Virus record (IMG/VR): IMGVR_UViG_3300023174_003073
Coordinates: 106,987 to 170,986 of that record
Source of the DNA: a virus
Length of the DNA stretch: 64,000 nucleotides
Reading direction: 5' to 3' (one strand)
Notes under the pieces: generated by a model
Databases searched by the model: none
Seen by the model: only the letters and a program-made list of their open reading frames with translations
What the model was told of the DNA's origin: nothing
Shown here: positions 24,894-33,595 of the stretch, in pieces
Layout of the letters: every line of letters begins with the position of its first letter
Numbering within the stretch: the stretch's first letter is position 1
Translations under genes and position numbers: made by a program

Positions 24894-26165
24894 TTAAAAT
24901 AGTTTATTTCCGGCTGCATCGCTAGTTTGAACTATCGGCGGAGATGATGGGGGTGCTGAAGGCTTGGATCCAAATTTATTCACAACAGATCCAATTGCAT
25001 TATTAATGGATTGTGTACTAGAGGAAACAGCAGTAGGAAAATTGAATTGATTGTTTCTGTTTGGTGTACCTGATATAGCATTGGTTGCCATACCTAAGGC
25101 TTCACCCTTAGCAATGTTAAGTATGTTTGCAGGATTTTTGAATGTTTGTGCGGCTGCTCCGGCTTTTTGAATAGCCCCAACATAATTTCCACTAGCAATA
25201 TCATTTATAATACCACCGGCGGTGTCAACTAAACCACCTTGACCAAGAATACTTGCATTACTACCTGGCCTTGCAATAGGACTTAATGTTCTATCATATG
25301 TTGCATCATTACCAAAGTCTTTAACAATTTCACCGGGTGCTCTACCATCAATCGCACCATCGTAATATTTTACTGTTTCAAATTGAAATTGCATGGTATT
25401 TTCCATAACACCGCTTTCACTGTATGAATAGGTATCGTGTCCAAAACTTTCAATGATGGGATTTATCAATCTATACATAGCAAAGTTATGCTGATTAAAA
25501 CCATAGATATCAATTGACTTAAAGAAAGGAATTTTTACTTTACCCGGTAAACTACTTGAACTTACTGAATATTGATTACCTTCACCTATATAACCCCAAT
25601 CATCATTACCACTCAATGAAGGTTCGTATATATTACGATTATTGTCATATACTTTTCCGCTTGAAATTGCGGCTGCTTCTCTAGGTTGACCGGTTTGGCG
25701 TGAGTTATAAACATCCAAATCAACTTGTGCCGCATCTTTATAGTAATAGGTATAATAAGCATGCCATAGTTTTCTAACTAGGTTGTTATTATCATCGTGG
25801 AAAGTTATTTGTATTGGATCATACTTAATTTTTGTCTGTATGATTCTTTTTCTGTTGTATTGATTTAGTGTAGTCAAATCAAAACCATATTTTGGAAGTT
25901 GAACTGTTTTGACAGTTAATCCAAAATTTGCATCTTGTGGCCAATTTTTATCAACATCAGTGAATGCTTTATTGATATCAAAATAAACATGAAATAAATG
26001 TTTATATTTTGGTGCATAAGCATAACTATTGCTTCTAAAGGTTTTACTTGCGTGAGTGTAATCACGCAAGTAATCATTACCAAAAAATGCTTTTACTGCA
26101 TTTGTGCCTTCGGTTTTAACTGTTCTTACTGCGTCTTGCAGTACATTTTGAAAGAAACCTGACAT
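24894..26165 (-). CDS. Tail-tube-fold structural protein (gp54/gp48-like candidate)
   Basis: 423 residues. Residues 50-270 look like a tail-tube-type domain (HLFHVYFDINK, TVKTVQLPKYGFDLTTLNQY, KIKYDPIQITFHDD, NNLVRKLWHAYYTYYY, MENTMQFQFETVKYYDG), the same strand pattern as gp19-family proteins. The C-terminal 130 residues are Gly/Ala/Ser/Pro-rich and disordered. It directly follows the gp19 tube gene by 12 bases. A baseplate-to-tube connector such as gp54 or gp48 is the best candidate. Confidence 0.6.
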   Translation of the reverse strand: MSGFFQNVLQDAVRTVKTEGTNAVKAFFGNDYLRDYTHASKTFRSNSYAYAPKYKHLFHVYFDINKAFTDVDKNWPQDANFGLTVKTVQLPKYGFDLTTLNQYNRKRIIQTKIKYDPIQITFHDDNNNLVRKLWHAYYTYYYKDAAQVDLDVYNSRQTGQPREAAAISSGKVYDNNRNIYEPSLSGNDDWGYIGEGNQYSVSSSSLPGKVKIPFFKSIDIYGFNQHNFAMYRLINPIIESFGHDTYSYSESGVMENTMQFQFETVKYYDGAIDGRAPGEIVKDFGNDATYDRTLSPIARPGSNASILGQGGLVDTAGGIINDIASGNYVGAIQKAGAAAQTFKNPANILNIAKGEALGMATNAISGTPNRNNQFNFPTAVSSSTQSINNAIGSVVNKFGSKPSAPPSSPPIVQTSDAAGNKLF

Positions 26166-26177
26166 TAGTTACCTGAA

Positions 26178-26807
26178 TTATCTACCTAAACCAGTAACTG
26201 CGCCACCGCCAAATGCACGACCCACATTAGTACCGATACCAGAAGCTAACGGTGATTGAATTGCGTTATCAAAACGAATACTCAATTGAATTGTAGCTGG
26301 GTCATTTGATTTATAGTCCATGTTATTATAGTTAGCTGTCTTAATGAAACAACCATATAGTTCCCATGTTTCTAGTACGTTGGGTGTAAGTGTACCATTA
26401 CCACCGTCTAGAATTTCATAGTTAATTTGGAATTTATAATCTTGACCAGTTGCCGCACTTGCTTGTTCAACAAAGTCGAATTGTTTCTGTAGTTGTTGAC
26501 CAACTAATTTAGAAACGTTTCCGGCTGCGTCATCACGCAAATTGATTTGTGTTTCTTGCCATGAATGTTTACCAGCTAGATAAATCTTGCTGTTATAAAT
26601 GTCAATAACTGTTTCTTCAAACTGAACTTGAGGACGTTGAATGTCCATTACTTGCTTAGTCAACTCTTGTGTTGCACCACCAGTACCAAAGTTTAAAAAT
26701 AATGCTCTGAATCTAAACTGTAACTTAGGCATCAACAAACCCTGAGAACTAGGTGTGTTATCTGCTCCGACAGTCATGTTGAACAATGAATTTGAGGCTG
26801 TTGCCAT
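26178..26807 (-). CDS. gp19: Tail tube protein gp19
   Basis: 209 residues (T4 gp19 is 163). Builds the inner tail tube through which DNA passes. Recognisable blocks: MPKLQFRFRALFLNFG, KQVMDIQRPQVQFEE, YNSKIYLAGKHSWQE, VLETWELYGCFIKTANYN and DPATIQLSIRFDNA. It lies just downstream of the sheath gene, separated by a hairpin and its own late promoter, which would allow tube and sheath levels to differ. AGGAGA lies 7 bases before the ATG. Confidence 0.9.
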   Translation of the reverse strand: MATASNSLFNMTVGADNTPSSQGLLMPKLQFRFRALFLNFGTGGATQELTKQVMDIQRPQVQFEETVIDIYNSKIYLAGKHSWQETQINLRDDAAGNVSKLVGQQLQKQFDFVEQASAATGQDYKFQINYEILDGGNGTLTPNVLETWELYGCFIKTANYNNMDYKSNDPATIQLSIRFDNAIQSPLASGIGTNVGRAFGGGAVTGLGR

Positions 26808-26826
26808 ATTTCTATCTCCTATATAT

Positions 26827-26834
26827 TATTTATC
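26827..26834 (-). promoter_or_regulatory. Late promoter of gp19
   Basis: Minus-strand GATAAATA, 19 bases before the ATG at 26807 with AGGAGA in the leader. Confidence 0.7.
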
Positions 26835-26841
26835 TTAAATA

Positions 26842-26859
26842 ACTCCCCCTAAGGGGAGT
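26842..26859 (-). terminator. Hairpin after the tail sheath gene
   Basis: A 7-bp GC-rich stem (ACTCCCC/GGGGAGT) with a 4-base loop starts 5 bases after the sheath stop. On the minus strand it is followed by a T-rich but interrupted tract, so it may be a weak terminator or a 3' stability element. Confidence 0.55.
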
Positions 26860-26863
26860 CATT

Positions 26864-29800
26864 TTATCCTGCTGAGGATAAAGCCCCAGTGTTCATAATA
26901 CGAACCGGTATATAGATAAATTCCGCTGCCTTAACAGGTTCAATAGCAATATCGATCCATAATTCATTTCTATCTATCTTCGCAGGTGTATTATTACTTG
27001 CATCACATACAACTAGATAGTCATATAAACCACGTTTAGCAACTAAGTCGATAAACAATGATTGTACTACACCGGATAATTGATTACGTGTTAGAGCATC
27101 ATTTGGTTCGAATACGAACGGACGAGCCGCAACTTGCAATCTTTCACGGATATAGCAAACTAAACGTGCAACATTAATACGATCCAATGCACTTTGTGTA
27201 TCTTTACTGTTCTTGTTACCATAATTCAATAAACCAATACCAGTAAAGTATGCTAATGGATTAATTTGATTTGTATAAAGAACATCACGGATACTCATAC
27301 GATTCTTAACTACTTGGAATTCACCAGTAGTTGAATCTAAATAACCGATATTTGTAGCATTATCAATTGTACCACGGCGTGTACCTGCTGGAGCTAACCA
27401 AGGATAACCGATAGTATCATTGCGTAACAATGTACGCAACATCATATGACTTGCTGGAACAACGGCTGCTGTACCTGTCAAATCTGTAGTAATACCGCTT
27501 GGATAGAATACACCCAAATAACTATCACGTGTAACCCATGCATCTTCACCTGTTGCTGTTGCTAATGAAGTGTTGTTTGCCCAAGCCGTGATGCTATTTG
27601 CATCATCAGCTAGTCTTAATGGAGTATCACCAACAATATAAGCAGTGTTATGGCGATCATTATTCAATGTTACCATATTAGGTTGTAGTTCAGGATATCC
27701 TGGAGCTGCAATCAAATTGAAAGTGTTATCTTCTTCACGGATTGTTTGATTAGTATCGATAGCTTGCTTCATTGCCGCTACTATCAATGCACGTTGTGCC
27801 TTACGGCCCATGTATGCTGATCCATCTGCCTTCAATCCACTTACACTCACCCATGTATAGCTAACTTGAGGTAAGTTAGCATTGTTTGCTGGGGCACCTG
27901 CATTATATATGCCTGCATTAGGATAATTTTTACCTGTAAAATAATCAGTAGTGAACTGTTTTACATTGTATCCTGAGCGGCGTGTATTGAATAATAACAT
28001 ACCCTGTGGATATAGTGCTGGATCCGGTGCATCTAAATCTAGATGGTCACTTGTTAATAAACTAGTAATAGTTGGAATTGGATCATTTACAGGATCAACG
28101 TTACCTGCATTTGCCCAACGTGCATCAGCAAATAATAATCCATTTGAACTTGTTTGGTCTGTCTTATCAATCAATACCCATTGATCCACAGAACTAACTG
28201 ATTCCCAACGATATAGCATTGGATAATTTTCTAGATCACCTGAATCAATCCATAAATCACCATACACTAATGCTGTACTATCAGATTGTGTTGTAGGGGC
28301 CGTAGCTGATACGATCGGTCCTGCTGGGTCTGTACTCGGAGAACCACTATTAGAAGGATGTCCATTGCTATCAAAGTTTACGTTTCTGTAACCTTTCCAT
28401 ACACCGTTCTTGTTGACCATAATATCAACTGAGCTTGGTGTGCTATAGAACCATTTTGTTCCATTAGCTGGATTCTGTACTGGCGCACCTTCGTTTGCAG
28501 TATAAGTTAACAATTCCCAATTAGATATTTGCAATGCATAACTAAAGTTAGGAGTACCACTCTTATATGCAACTGATACAATAGCTCCTGAGTTTACTCC
28601 GGTAACAGTTACTTTTAAATTATTTGAACTTGACAGTCCACCCAACTGTGCGTAAGAAATAGTAACTTCATCTCCTACAGTATATCCGGTTCCACTAGAA
28701 GCACTTATAATTTCGTAACTAGTTCCTACTTTAATATTAAATGAAGCACCGGATCCACCACCATTAGTAGCAGTAGGACTTGCTCCTAAATTATAGTAAG
28801 GAATAATTGGTCCAGCACGTACACTTACGTCTAATGGAGTAAAAGAATCATCATAAAATCCTAATTCTGCTAATATACCGGTAATTAAACCATCATCGCC
28901 TCTTTGGTCTATAATGATTTCACCACCTAATGTATGAGTAATCTGTAATGCACCATCAGTTGTAATGCTTGCAGTTGTATATGGAATTTGTGCAAGTTGC
29001 CAATCATTTACAAAAGAAGCAAGAGTTGTATCCGAATTATAGAATGTACGAGAAATTCCAGGTAAGCCATCGCCTACTACTTCACCAGGTGCACTTACAT
29101 ATACTGTTAATTTATTTCCAGATGTAAGTGTTGGGTCTGCGATAGGAGAAGTAAATACCGTTGGTCCTGTTGCAAATCTTCTCAATAAACCTAAAGGTGC
29201 ATCTGTATAATTATTATTAAAACAATATTTACCAAATACGGTACCTACTGGAATTGCTTTTCCACCTGTACTGTCTAACGCTGAAATAGCGTCAACATCA
29301 TTGCGATAAAAAGAAACATTGGCGCCGGACCATGATCCTGTAGTGGTACTATATTCTGATAAAGCAAGATTTAAACCTTTTCCTGCGGCGCTTGTTTTAA
29401 TCCAAACACTTCCGGTTGGGTGTGGGAATGCTTGACTAGCTGTCCATAATGGCATTCTTGCACTTGAACCGTATACTACTTCAGGTGCATTATACATTTT
29501 TTCAGTAATGCCTAAATCATCCAAAACAGTACTACCGGCAACACTAATAATTCTAATATAATTCATAGTAGTTGTTGGATAATTAGAATATATATTAAGT
29601 TTTCCATCAATAACTGCTGCATTTAAATAACCGTCATTCAAGTTATTGATTGCTGTTGCAAGACCGTCAACTGTATTATTAGGTGATGCTGGAACTGTGA
29701 CAGTTCTATCGCCGGAGCCGTTGTTATTTAATTTAAATGTATGTCCTGCTGTCAATCCAGGATTTGATGCTGTTCCAGAAACTGTTGGAATAACACCACT

Positions 29801-30445
29801 CCAAAAGCGACTGCCCAAAGTAACCCAAATATTACCAACTGATTTTAACCAATATGTTGCCGGTGCGTTTTGCATTGAAATTATTGCATAGTCACCTACA
29901 TTTCCAATAGTATCTAATGGAAAGTTTGATTCTGTCATTTGATCGGCGCTAGTAATGACTATCGGAGATTTTTCAACAAACAAACCAGTTGTTGCATTAA
30001 ATTCATAGATACCCCATGTAGAATTAGTTGTATCTAACCAATATGCACCATCTTCTGCTTCACCTGATGGTCTAGAAACTGAACCTACTAATTCAGCTAA
30101 GTCAATATCTGCTCTTACAATATAGCAACGATTAGTCAAACCCATTAACGAATAAGCAGCCAATAAGCCGTATTCATTTAATTCATATCCATGAATTGGT
30201 GTTCCGTTTGTTGTTTTGTAAAAGAATGGATTACCGAATAATGTTGTTAAGTCACGCTGACTTGTTACTTGGTACATTTTATTTGCATTTGCTTTTGTTG
30301 TACCTGCCGCAACTGCGGTTGCTGCCGCATTTGCTTTGCTTTGTGCTGATGCCACAATTAATAGTGGGACTGAATTTGATGCTGCCGGTAAGTATTGACT
30401 TTCATCAATGATGTTTACTTCTACACCTGCTGATACTAGTGCCAT
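26864..30445 (-). CDS. gp18: Tail sheath protein gp18, greatly enlarged (1193 aa)
   Basis: 1193 residues against 659 in T4. The contractile-sheath N-terminus (SAGVEVNIIDESQY) and C-terminal core (RINVARLVCYIRERLQ, FVFEPNDALTRNQLSGVVQS, GLYDYLVVCDASNN, WIDIAIEPVKAAEFIYIPVR) are clear. The extra length lies in the middle: insertions carrying repeated Trp/Asp modules (AYWLDTTN, SVWIKTSA, TKWFYSTP, DLWIDSGD) at roughly residues 130-145, 340-350, 665-675 and 745-755, plus a Gly-rich segment near 555-600. These would face outward on the sheath. The leader has AAGGAAAA. Confidence 0.92.
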   Translation of the reverse strand: MALVSAGVEVNIIDESQYLPAASNSVPLLIVASAQSKANAAATAVAAGTTKANANKMYQVTSQRDLTTLFGNPFFYKTTNGTPIHGYELNEYGLLAAYSLMGLTNRCYIVRADIDLAELVGSVSRPSGEAEDGAYWLDTTNSTWGIYEFNATTGLFVEKSPIVITSADQMTESNFPLDTIGNVGDYAIISMQNAPATYWLKSVGNIWVTLGSRFWSGVIPTVSGTASNPGLTAGHTFKLNNNGSGDRTVTVPASPNNTVDGLATAINNLNDGYLNAAVIDGKLNIYSNYPTTTMNYIRIISVAGSTVLDDLGITEKMYNAPEVVYGSSARMPLWTASQAFPHPTGSVWIKTSAAGKGLNLALSEYSTTTGSWSGANVSFYRNDVDAISALDSTGGKAIPVGTVFGKYCFNNNYTDAPLGLLRRFATGPTVFTSPIADPTLTSGNKLTVYVSAPGEVVGDGLPGISRTFYNSDTTLASFVNDWQLAQIPYTTASITTDGALQITHTLGGEIIIDQRGDDGLITGILAELGFYDDSFTPLDVSVRAGPIIPYYNLGASPTATNGGGSGASFNIKVGTSYEIISASSGTGYTVGDEVTISYAQLGGLSSSNNLKVTVTGVNSGAIVSVAYKSGTPNFSYALQISNWELLTYTANEGAPVQNPANGTKWFYSTPSSVDIMVNKNGVWKGYRNVNFDSNGHPSNSGSPSTDPAGPIVSATAPTTQSDSTALVYGDLWIDSGDLENYPMLYRWESVSSVDQWVLIDKTDQTSSNGLLFADARWANAGNVDPVNDPIPTITSLLTSDHLDLDAPDPALYPQGMLLFNTRRSGYNVKQFTTDYFTGKNYPNAGIYNAGAPANNANLPQVSYTWVSVSGLKADGSAYMGRKAQRALIVAAMKQAIDTNQTIREEDNTFNLIAAPGYPELQPNMVTLNNDRHNTAYIVGDTPLRLADDANSITAWANNTSLATATGEDAWVTRDSYLGVFYPSGITTDLTGTAAVVPASHMMLRTLLRNDTIGYPWLAPAGTRRGTIDNATNIGYLDSTTGEFQVVKNRMSIRDVLYTNQINPLAYFTGIGLLNYGNKNSKDTQSALDRINVARLVCYIRERLQVAARPFVFEPNDALTRNQLSGVVQSLFIDLVAKRGLYDYLVVCDASNNTPAKIDRNELWIDIAIEPVKAAEFIYIPVRIMNTGALSSAG

Positions 30446-30496
30446 GTTATTTTTCCTTTATGTTATGATTATGAGGGTTAACGCCCTAACGTACTA

Positions 30497-30504
30497 ATAT
30501 TTAG
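30497..30504 (-). promoter_or_regulatory. Late promoter variant (CTAAATAT) of sheath
   Basis: Minus-strand CTAAATAT about 50 bases before the sheath ATG; differs from the common 8-mer at the first base (C) and last base (T). Sheath is a strongly late gene, which supports the call. Confidence 0.45.
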
Positions 30505-30552
30505 TGTAAATGGTAAAAAAGTACCAATTACCGTGCCTTCGAAGGTTCCTAG

Positions 30553-30560
30553 CTAAATAC
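30553..30560 (+). promoter_or_regulatory. Late promoter variant (CTAAATAC), leaderless
   Basis: Plus-strand CTAAATAC followed by TTA and the ATG at 30564, so the transcript would begin at or inside the start codon. Confidence 0.45.
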
Positions 30561-30563
30561 TTA

Positions 30564-30905
30564 ATGAGACCTATCTGCAAAACATGTGGTAAGAATAACA
30601 CAGCCGTAAACTATAAACGTGACGGTGTGACACATTATCGTAGTATGTGTGATGAGTGTGGTCGTAAGAAAAATAAACTTAAACCAAGAGAGCCTAGTTG
30701 GAAAAAGTCAGGGTATAAGAAAAAAGCCACATGTGACTTATGTGGCTTTAAAAGTTTATATCCTAGTCAATTAACAGTCTTTCATATAGACGGTAAATTA
30801 GAACACACTGAGTTTACTAATCTACGTACAATTTGTTTAAATTGTGTAGAAGTTGTCAAAAGAAAAGAAGTTAATTGGAAGCGTGGTGACTTAGAAGTTG
30901 ACTAA
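30564..30905 (+). CDS. Zinc-binding HNH-like/treble-clef protein
   Basis: 113 residues from the ATG at 30564; upstream in-frame ATGs would span the promoter. Two CxxC pairs near the N-terminus (CKTCG, CDECG) and a second set (CDLCG ... FHIDG ... NLRTICLNC) form an HNH-like treble clef with the central H-x-D and Asn-Leu seen in HNH nucleases, but no full catalytic His pair. It could be a DNA-binding or nicking protein. It converges with gp1, overlapping its 3' end by 35 bases. I recall similar proteins in other aquatic T4-like phages. Confidence 0.6.
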   Translation: MRPICKTCGKNNTAVNYKRDGVTHYRSMCDECGRKKNKLKPREPSWKKSGYKKKATCDLCGFKSLYPSQLTVFHIDGKLEHTEFTNLRTICLNCVEVVKRKEVNWKRGDLEVD

Positions 30906-31518
30906 GTGTAGCATGTAAATCATCAATTGACCCGTTATTATCAATGTAATGGTCGTATTCTAATCCTACACTAGAATATTCACTAGCATGAATTTTAGCC
31001 TTATCTAATTTAGCTTTGCTTAGTGACCAAAGACTATTTCCGTCAGGACCCTTATTGTATGCCTTGGCAGCATCATACCAATCAGGGTCAGGACCTCTGT
31101 TAGCTCTTAATGTAATTCCGCCTGCATTTTTGATAGCATTAACTTCATTGGGGAACCTACAATCAGTGATTACAATATCGTCTTTAGTTTGACGCAATTT
31201 GTTCTCTACACTTGCCACCCAGATATCATCATGGAAGTTAGCACGACAAACTTCTGTACCCCATTGCTGTAGTATCCATCTTGGGGTGAGTTCGGGTATA
31301 CCTAATCGGGCACCCCACCAAGGATCAACTTGTTCACGCCATTTACGGCTAGATTTAGTTGTACCTTCTAGCATATCTCTGTCCCAGCCAAAGACATTTG
31401 CTACTGCATCCTTGAGACTGGATGCAAAACTTATTCGTTTAAATTTATGATTAGTTACTAGATAGTCAGCAATTGTATCTTTGCCGCTTCCAATTAATCC
31501 TGTCACTCCTATAATCAT
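30871..31518 (-). CDS. gp1: Deoxynucleoside monophosphate kinase (gp1)
   Basis: 215 residues from the ATG at 31518, chosen for AGGAG 5 bases upstream and because the P-loop then starts at the N-terminus as in T4 gp1 (241 residues). It phosphorylates dNMPs for phage DNA synthesis. Motifs: P-loop GLIGSGKDT 7-15, then RISFASSLKDA, a DIVITDCRFPNE strand, and a C-terminal DHYIDNNGSIDDL. Its 3' end overlaps the convergent HNH-like gene. A late-like CTAAATAC lies 49 bases upstream. Confidence 0.85.
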   Translation of the reverse strand: MIIGVTGLIGSGKDTIADYLVTNHKFKRISFASSLKDAVANVFGWDRDMLEGTTKSSRKWREQVDPWWGARLGIPELTPRWILQQWGTEVCRANFHDDIWVASVENKLRQTKDDIVITDCRFPNEVNAIKNAGGITLRANRGPDPDWYDAAKAYNKGPDGNSLWSLSKAKLDKAKIHASEYSSVGLEYDHYIDNNGSIDDLHATLSQLLSHHASN

Positions 31519-31566
31519 ACGATCTCCTGTAGTACTAATTGTATTACTAACGTATGACATATGCTA

Positions 31567-31574
31567 GTATTTAG
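31567..31574 (-). promoter_or_regulatory. Late-promoter-like site (CTAAATAC)
   Basis: Minus-strand CTAAATAC between the gp13 stop and gp1, about 49 bases before the gp1 ATG. Confidence 0.35.
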
Positions 31575-31575
31575 G

Positions 31576-32346
31576 TTAACCTTGTACCCAAGTTAGTGGC
31601 TGACTATAGTCCACATATCGTTTCAAATCTTCTATCAATGCGGCTTGCATTTCTTTAGCTTCTGATTTTAATGTACCACCATTTAATTGAGTACCACCAC
31701 CCGGGCCTGCAATGCTAGCAAACTTTTCACGTGCTTCACCTAAAATATATTTCAATTGGCTAAGTGTCCAATCTCCGATCCAAACACCACTACCCGGATC
31801 CTGAAGTAAAGTAGATTCTGGTTTCTGAATGTCAGCCCAAATTAATATCTTTTCACCACTGCCTTTAATGTGTCTTACTAATCGGATTTCTTTAGTTACA
31901 TTATTGAATGTGTAGATAACATATCCACCAAACATACGTGCAGCCAATTCAACATATCCTGCATAAAAGTCATAAGTTGCTAACCCACCTGCGGAATTGT
32001 AATTAAGCAAATATGTGTTAAGAATGGCACTACTAAATGGGTCAAAACTGCTTCCAGCAGGTCCTGTTTCTAACCCAACAGTACGGCGGAATACTTGTCT
32101 TACATTAATAAATTCTTTAGGAAGTGTGTAAACATCCTGATCCACATGTAGTTCTAGCAATGTGTAAGATTCTTCGGTCGCATTTTGTGCTCGTTGACGA
32201 TATACTTGTACCGCATATTTGTATGCAGCCTCAAAATGTTCAGGATCTAATTCAACGTCAACTATACCTTCACCCATACGAAGGCGTAGATTTCTAAATA
32301 ATTCTTCTTTTAATGCGTCTAAACTAGTTGATTGCAGGATTGCCAT
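31576..32346 (-). CDS. gp13: Neck protein gp13-like
   Basis: 256 residues (T4 gp13 is 309). The N-terminal LKEELFRNLRLRMG...VDVELDPEHFEAAYKYAVQVY block matches, in layout, T4 gp13 (LKDVILRRLGAPIINVELT...). The C-terminal WTLSQLKYILGEAREKF, GPGG, LNGGTLKSEAKEMQ pattern matches the T4 gp13 end as I remember it. gp13 and gp14 seal the head-tail neck. TGGAG precedes the ATG but sits in one arm of a 12-bp hairpin that overlaps the late promoter, implying late-only translation. Confidence 0.72.
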   Translation of the reverse strand: MAILQSTSLDALKEELFRNLRLRMGEGIVDVELDPEHFEAAYKYAVQVYRQRAQNATEESYTLLELHVDQDVYTLPKEFINVRQVFRRTVGLETGPAGSSFDPFSSAILNTYLLNYNSAGGLATYDFYAGYVELAARMFGGYVIYTFNNVTKEIRLVRHIKGSGEKILIWADIQKPESTLLQDPGSGVWIGDWTLSQLKYILGEAREKFASIAGPGGGTQLNGGTLKSEAKEMQAALIEDLKRYVDYSQPLTWVQG

Positions 32347-32349
32347 TGT

Positions 32350-32380
32350 GTTCTCCAGATATTGTATTTATCTGGAGAAC
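32350..32380 (-). promoter_or_regulatory. Hairpin hiding the gp13 RBS, with embedded late promoter
   Basis: A perfect 12-bp inverted repeat (GTTCTCCAGATA and TATCTGGAGAAC) with a 7-base loop ends 4 bases before the gp13 ATG. The downstream arm contains the Shine-Dalgarno TGGAG. The late 8-mer GATAAATA (32372-32365) begins in the upstream arm, so late transcripts would start near 32359 and lack that arm, while read-through RNA from the MazG operon would fold and block translation. T4 genes e, soc and 49 are controlled this way. Confidence 0.75.
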
Positions 32381-32388
32381 TTGGTATG

Positions 32389-32979
32389 TTAGCGAAACTC
32401 AAATAAATCAGTTGCTAGCATATCAGCAGTGCCTAAAAGTTTTTTCATTCCTGAATTTGGAATACGCATTGCATAACTTTTACTTGTACCCTTTTTATTC
32501 GGTTTATGTTCAAGCACACCGTACTGTCCGCCTGAGATAGTCTGACCGGTAATAATTTCACCCTGTACTGTAAGTTCAGCCCTACAATCTTCGTATGCTT
32601 CCTCAAGATGTTTCTGAATTTCAGGATGTGACAAATCGACAACTTTACCAGATGCACTTGCATCCTCTCTGATGGTAACACGATATTGCTTTTGAAGTTT
32701 TTGTTTAAATGATGTTTCATTCCAAGGCGTGTTAATGATATCATCAAATTTCATATTACCTATAGTATGATGAGAATTAGTATTTGCTGACCTAGTTTTG
32801 ATTTCAATGTCAATAGTAGGTAAATCGACAGTACCATTGCTATCTATAGGAAATCCCTGCTTCTTCATAGCTTGTTCAAGTATTTTACCATTAGTACCGT
32901 CATTGACTTTTGATGGGTCCTTAAAGGGTACTTTTGATAAATCTACCTTAAGACTTTTAATTTTTACTTTGTTATTCAT
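32389..32979 (-). CDS. MutH/Sau3AI-like PD-(D/E)XK endonuclease
   Basis: 196 residues. Residues 30-62 follow the MutH/Sau3AI active-site pattern: a helix GKILEQAMKKQG (Glu35), then Asp52, with Glu59-Ile-Lys61-Thr spaced exactly as MutH Asp70, Glu77 and Lys79 (DLPTIDIEIKT against DFxxLGVELKT). This family makes sequence-specific cuts or nicks, classically at GATC. The remainder is mixed alpha/beta with a basic C-terminus. The gene lies in the early operon below MazG (4-base overlap). Host-DNA degradation or exclusion of other phages are possible roles. Confidence 0.55.
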   Translation of the reverse strand: MNNKVKIKSLKVDLSKVPFKDPSKVNDGTNGKILEQAMKKQGFPIDSNGTVDLPTIDIEIKTRSANTNSHHTIGNMKFDDIINTPWNETSFKQKLQKQYRVTIREDASASGKVVDLSHPEIQKHLEEAYEDCRAELTVQGEIITGQTISGGQYGVLEHKPNKKGTSKSYAMRIPNSGMKKLLGTADMLATDLFEFR

Positions 32980-33410
32980 ACATCCCCTGCCTTTCTATTT
33001 TCACTGTTAAACACGTTAAACTCACCACCGGGATATCGTGCTTTAAGTTTCTCTATGTTCTCGGCAATAACATCATTAGGATCTAGGCGAAGTGCCCTGC
33101 AAGCATTGATCCAGTACCACATGATATCACCTAGTTCACGTTTCATATGGTAGACATTATCGTCAGTTAGGGGCTTACCTTGAAAGAAAATCTTCTTAGG
33201 AATCTCAATAAACTCACCTGACTCGGCTGCTAACCCTAGGCAAGCAGTAAGCAATAACGGGACGTTGATATCAGGCCCATGTGTGTCAGTAGCAGAATTA
33301 AAGCTACCGTCTATTTCATCTAACCGATTCATAAAGGTCGTCAAGTCATTACTAGGTTGACTGGTAACAGCCTTTACAAAATCACTATATTTGTTTAAAT
33401 CTACACTCAT
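32976..33410 (-). CDS. mazG: MazG-like NTP pyrophosphohydrolase
   Basis: 144 residues of all-alpha NTP-PPase fold, which hydrolyses nucleoside triphosphates to monophosphates. The metal-binding ExxE...ExxD signature is visible: AAESGEFIEIPKK followed by MKRELGDIMWYW, then NIEKLKARYPGGEF. Phage MazG proteins may shape nucleotide or (p)ppGpp pools. Overlaps the 62-residue gene upstream and the nuclease gene downstream by 4 bases each, in an operon driven by the promoter at 34774-34802. Confidence 0.88.
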   Translation of the reverse strand: MSVDLNKYSDFVKAVTSQPSNDLTTFMNRLDEIDGSFNSATDTHGPDINVPLLLTACLGLAAESGEFIEIPKKIFFQGKPLTDDNVYHMKRELGDIMWYWINACRALRLDPNDVIAENIEKLKARYPGGEFNVFNSENRKAGDV

Positions 33411-33595
33411 ACTAAATCCTTAAACATTTGTTTTGCCCCTCGTTCACCTAGATGGTAAACAAAGATTTCGCTTACTCGTTGCAACATCGCACAAGCCATC
33501 ATAAGCTGGTCCTCTTTGTCATCGCACATAAGTAATTGTTGTTCGACTGGAGCCATTAACTCCGTCATCCTTTCTTTTATATTATCATTATCCAT
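33407..33595 (-). CDS. Small acidic helical protein (62 aa)
   Basis: 62 residues, Met-rich and helical (ERMTELMAPVEQQLLMCDD, LMMACAMLQRVSEIFVYHLG). Overlaps the stop or start of both neighbours (one base upstream, four downstream), so it is translationally coupled in the MazG operon. No homologue recognised; a takeover or accessory peptide is possible. Confidence 0.55.
   Translation of the reverse strand: MDNDNIKERMTELMAPVEQQLLMCDDKEDQLMMACAMLQRVSEIFVYHLGERGAKQMFKDLV

Noticed and set aside
30465-30490. Possible AGGG/CCCT hairpin upstream of the sheath gene
   Set aside because: The stem is only four base pairs with no T run, so there is no good case for a terminator or regulatory element.
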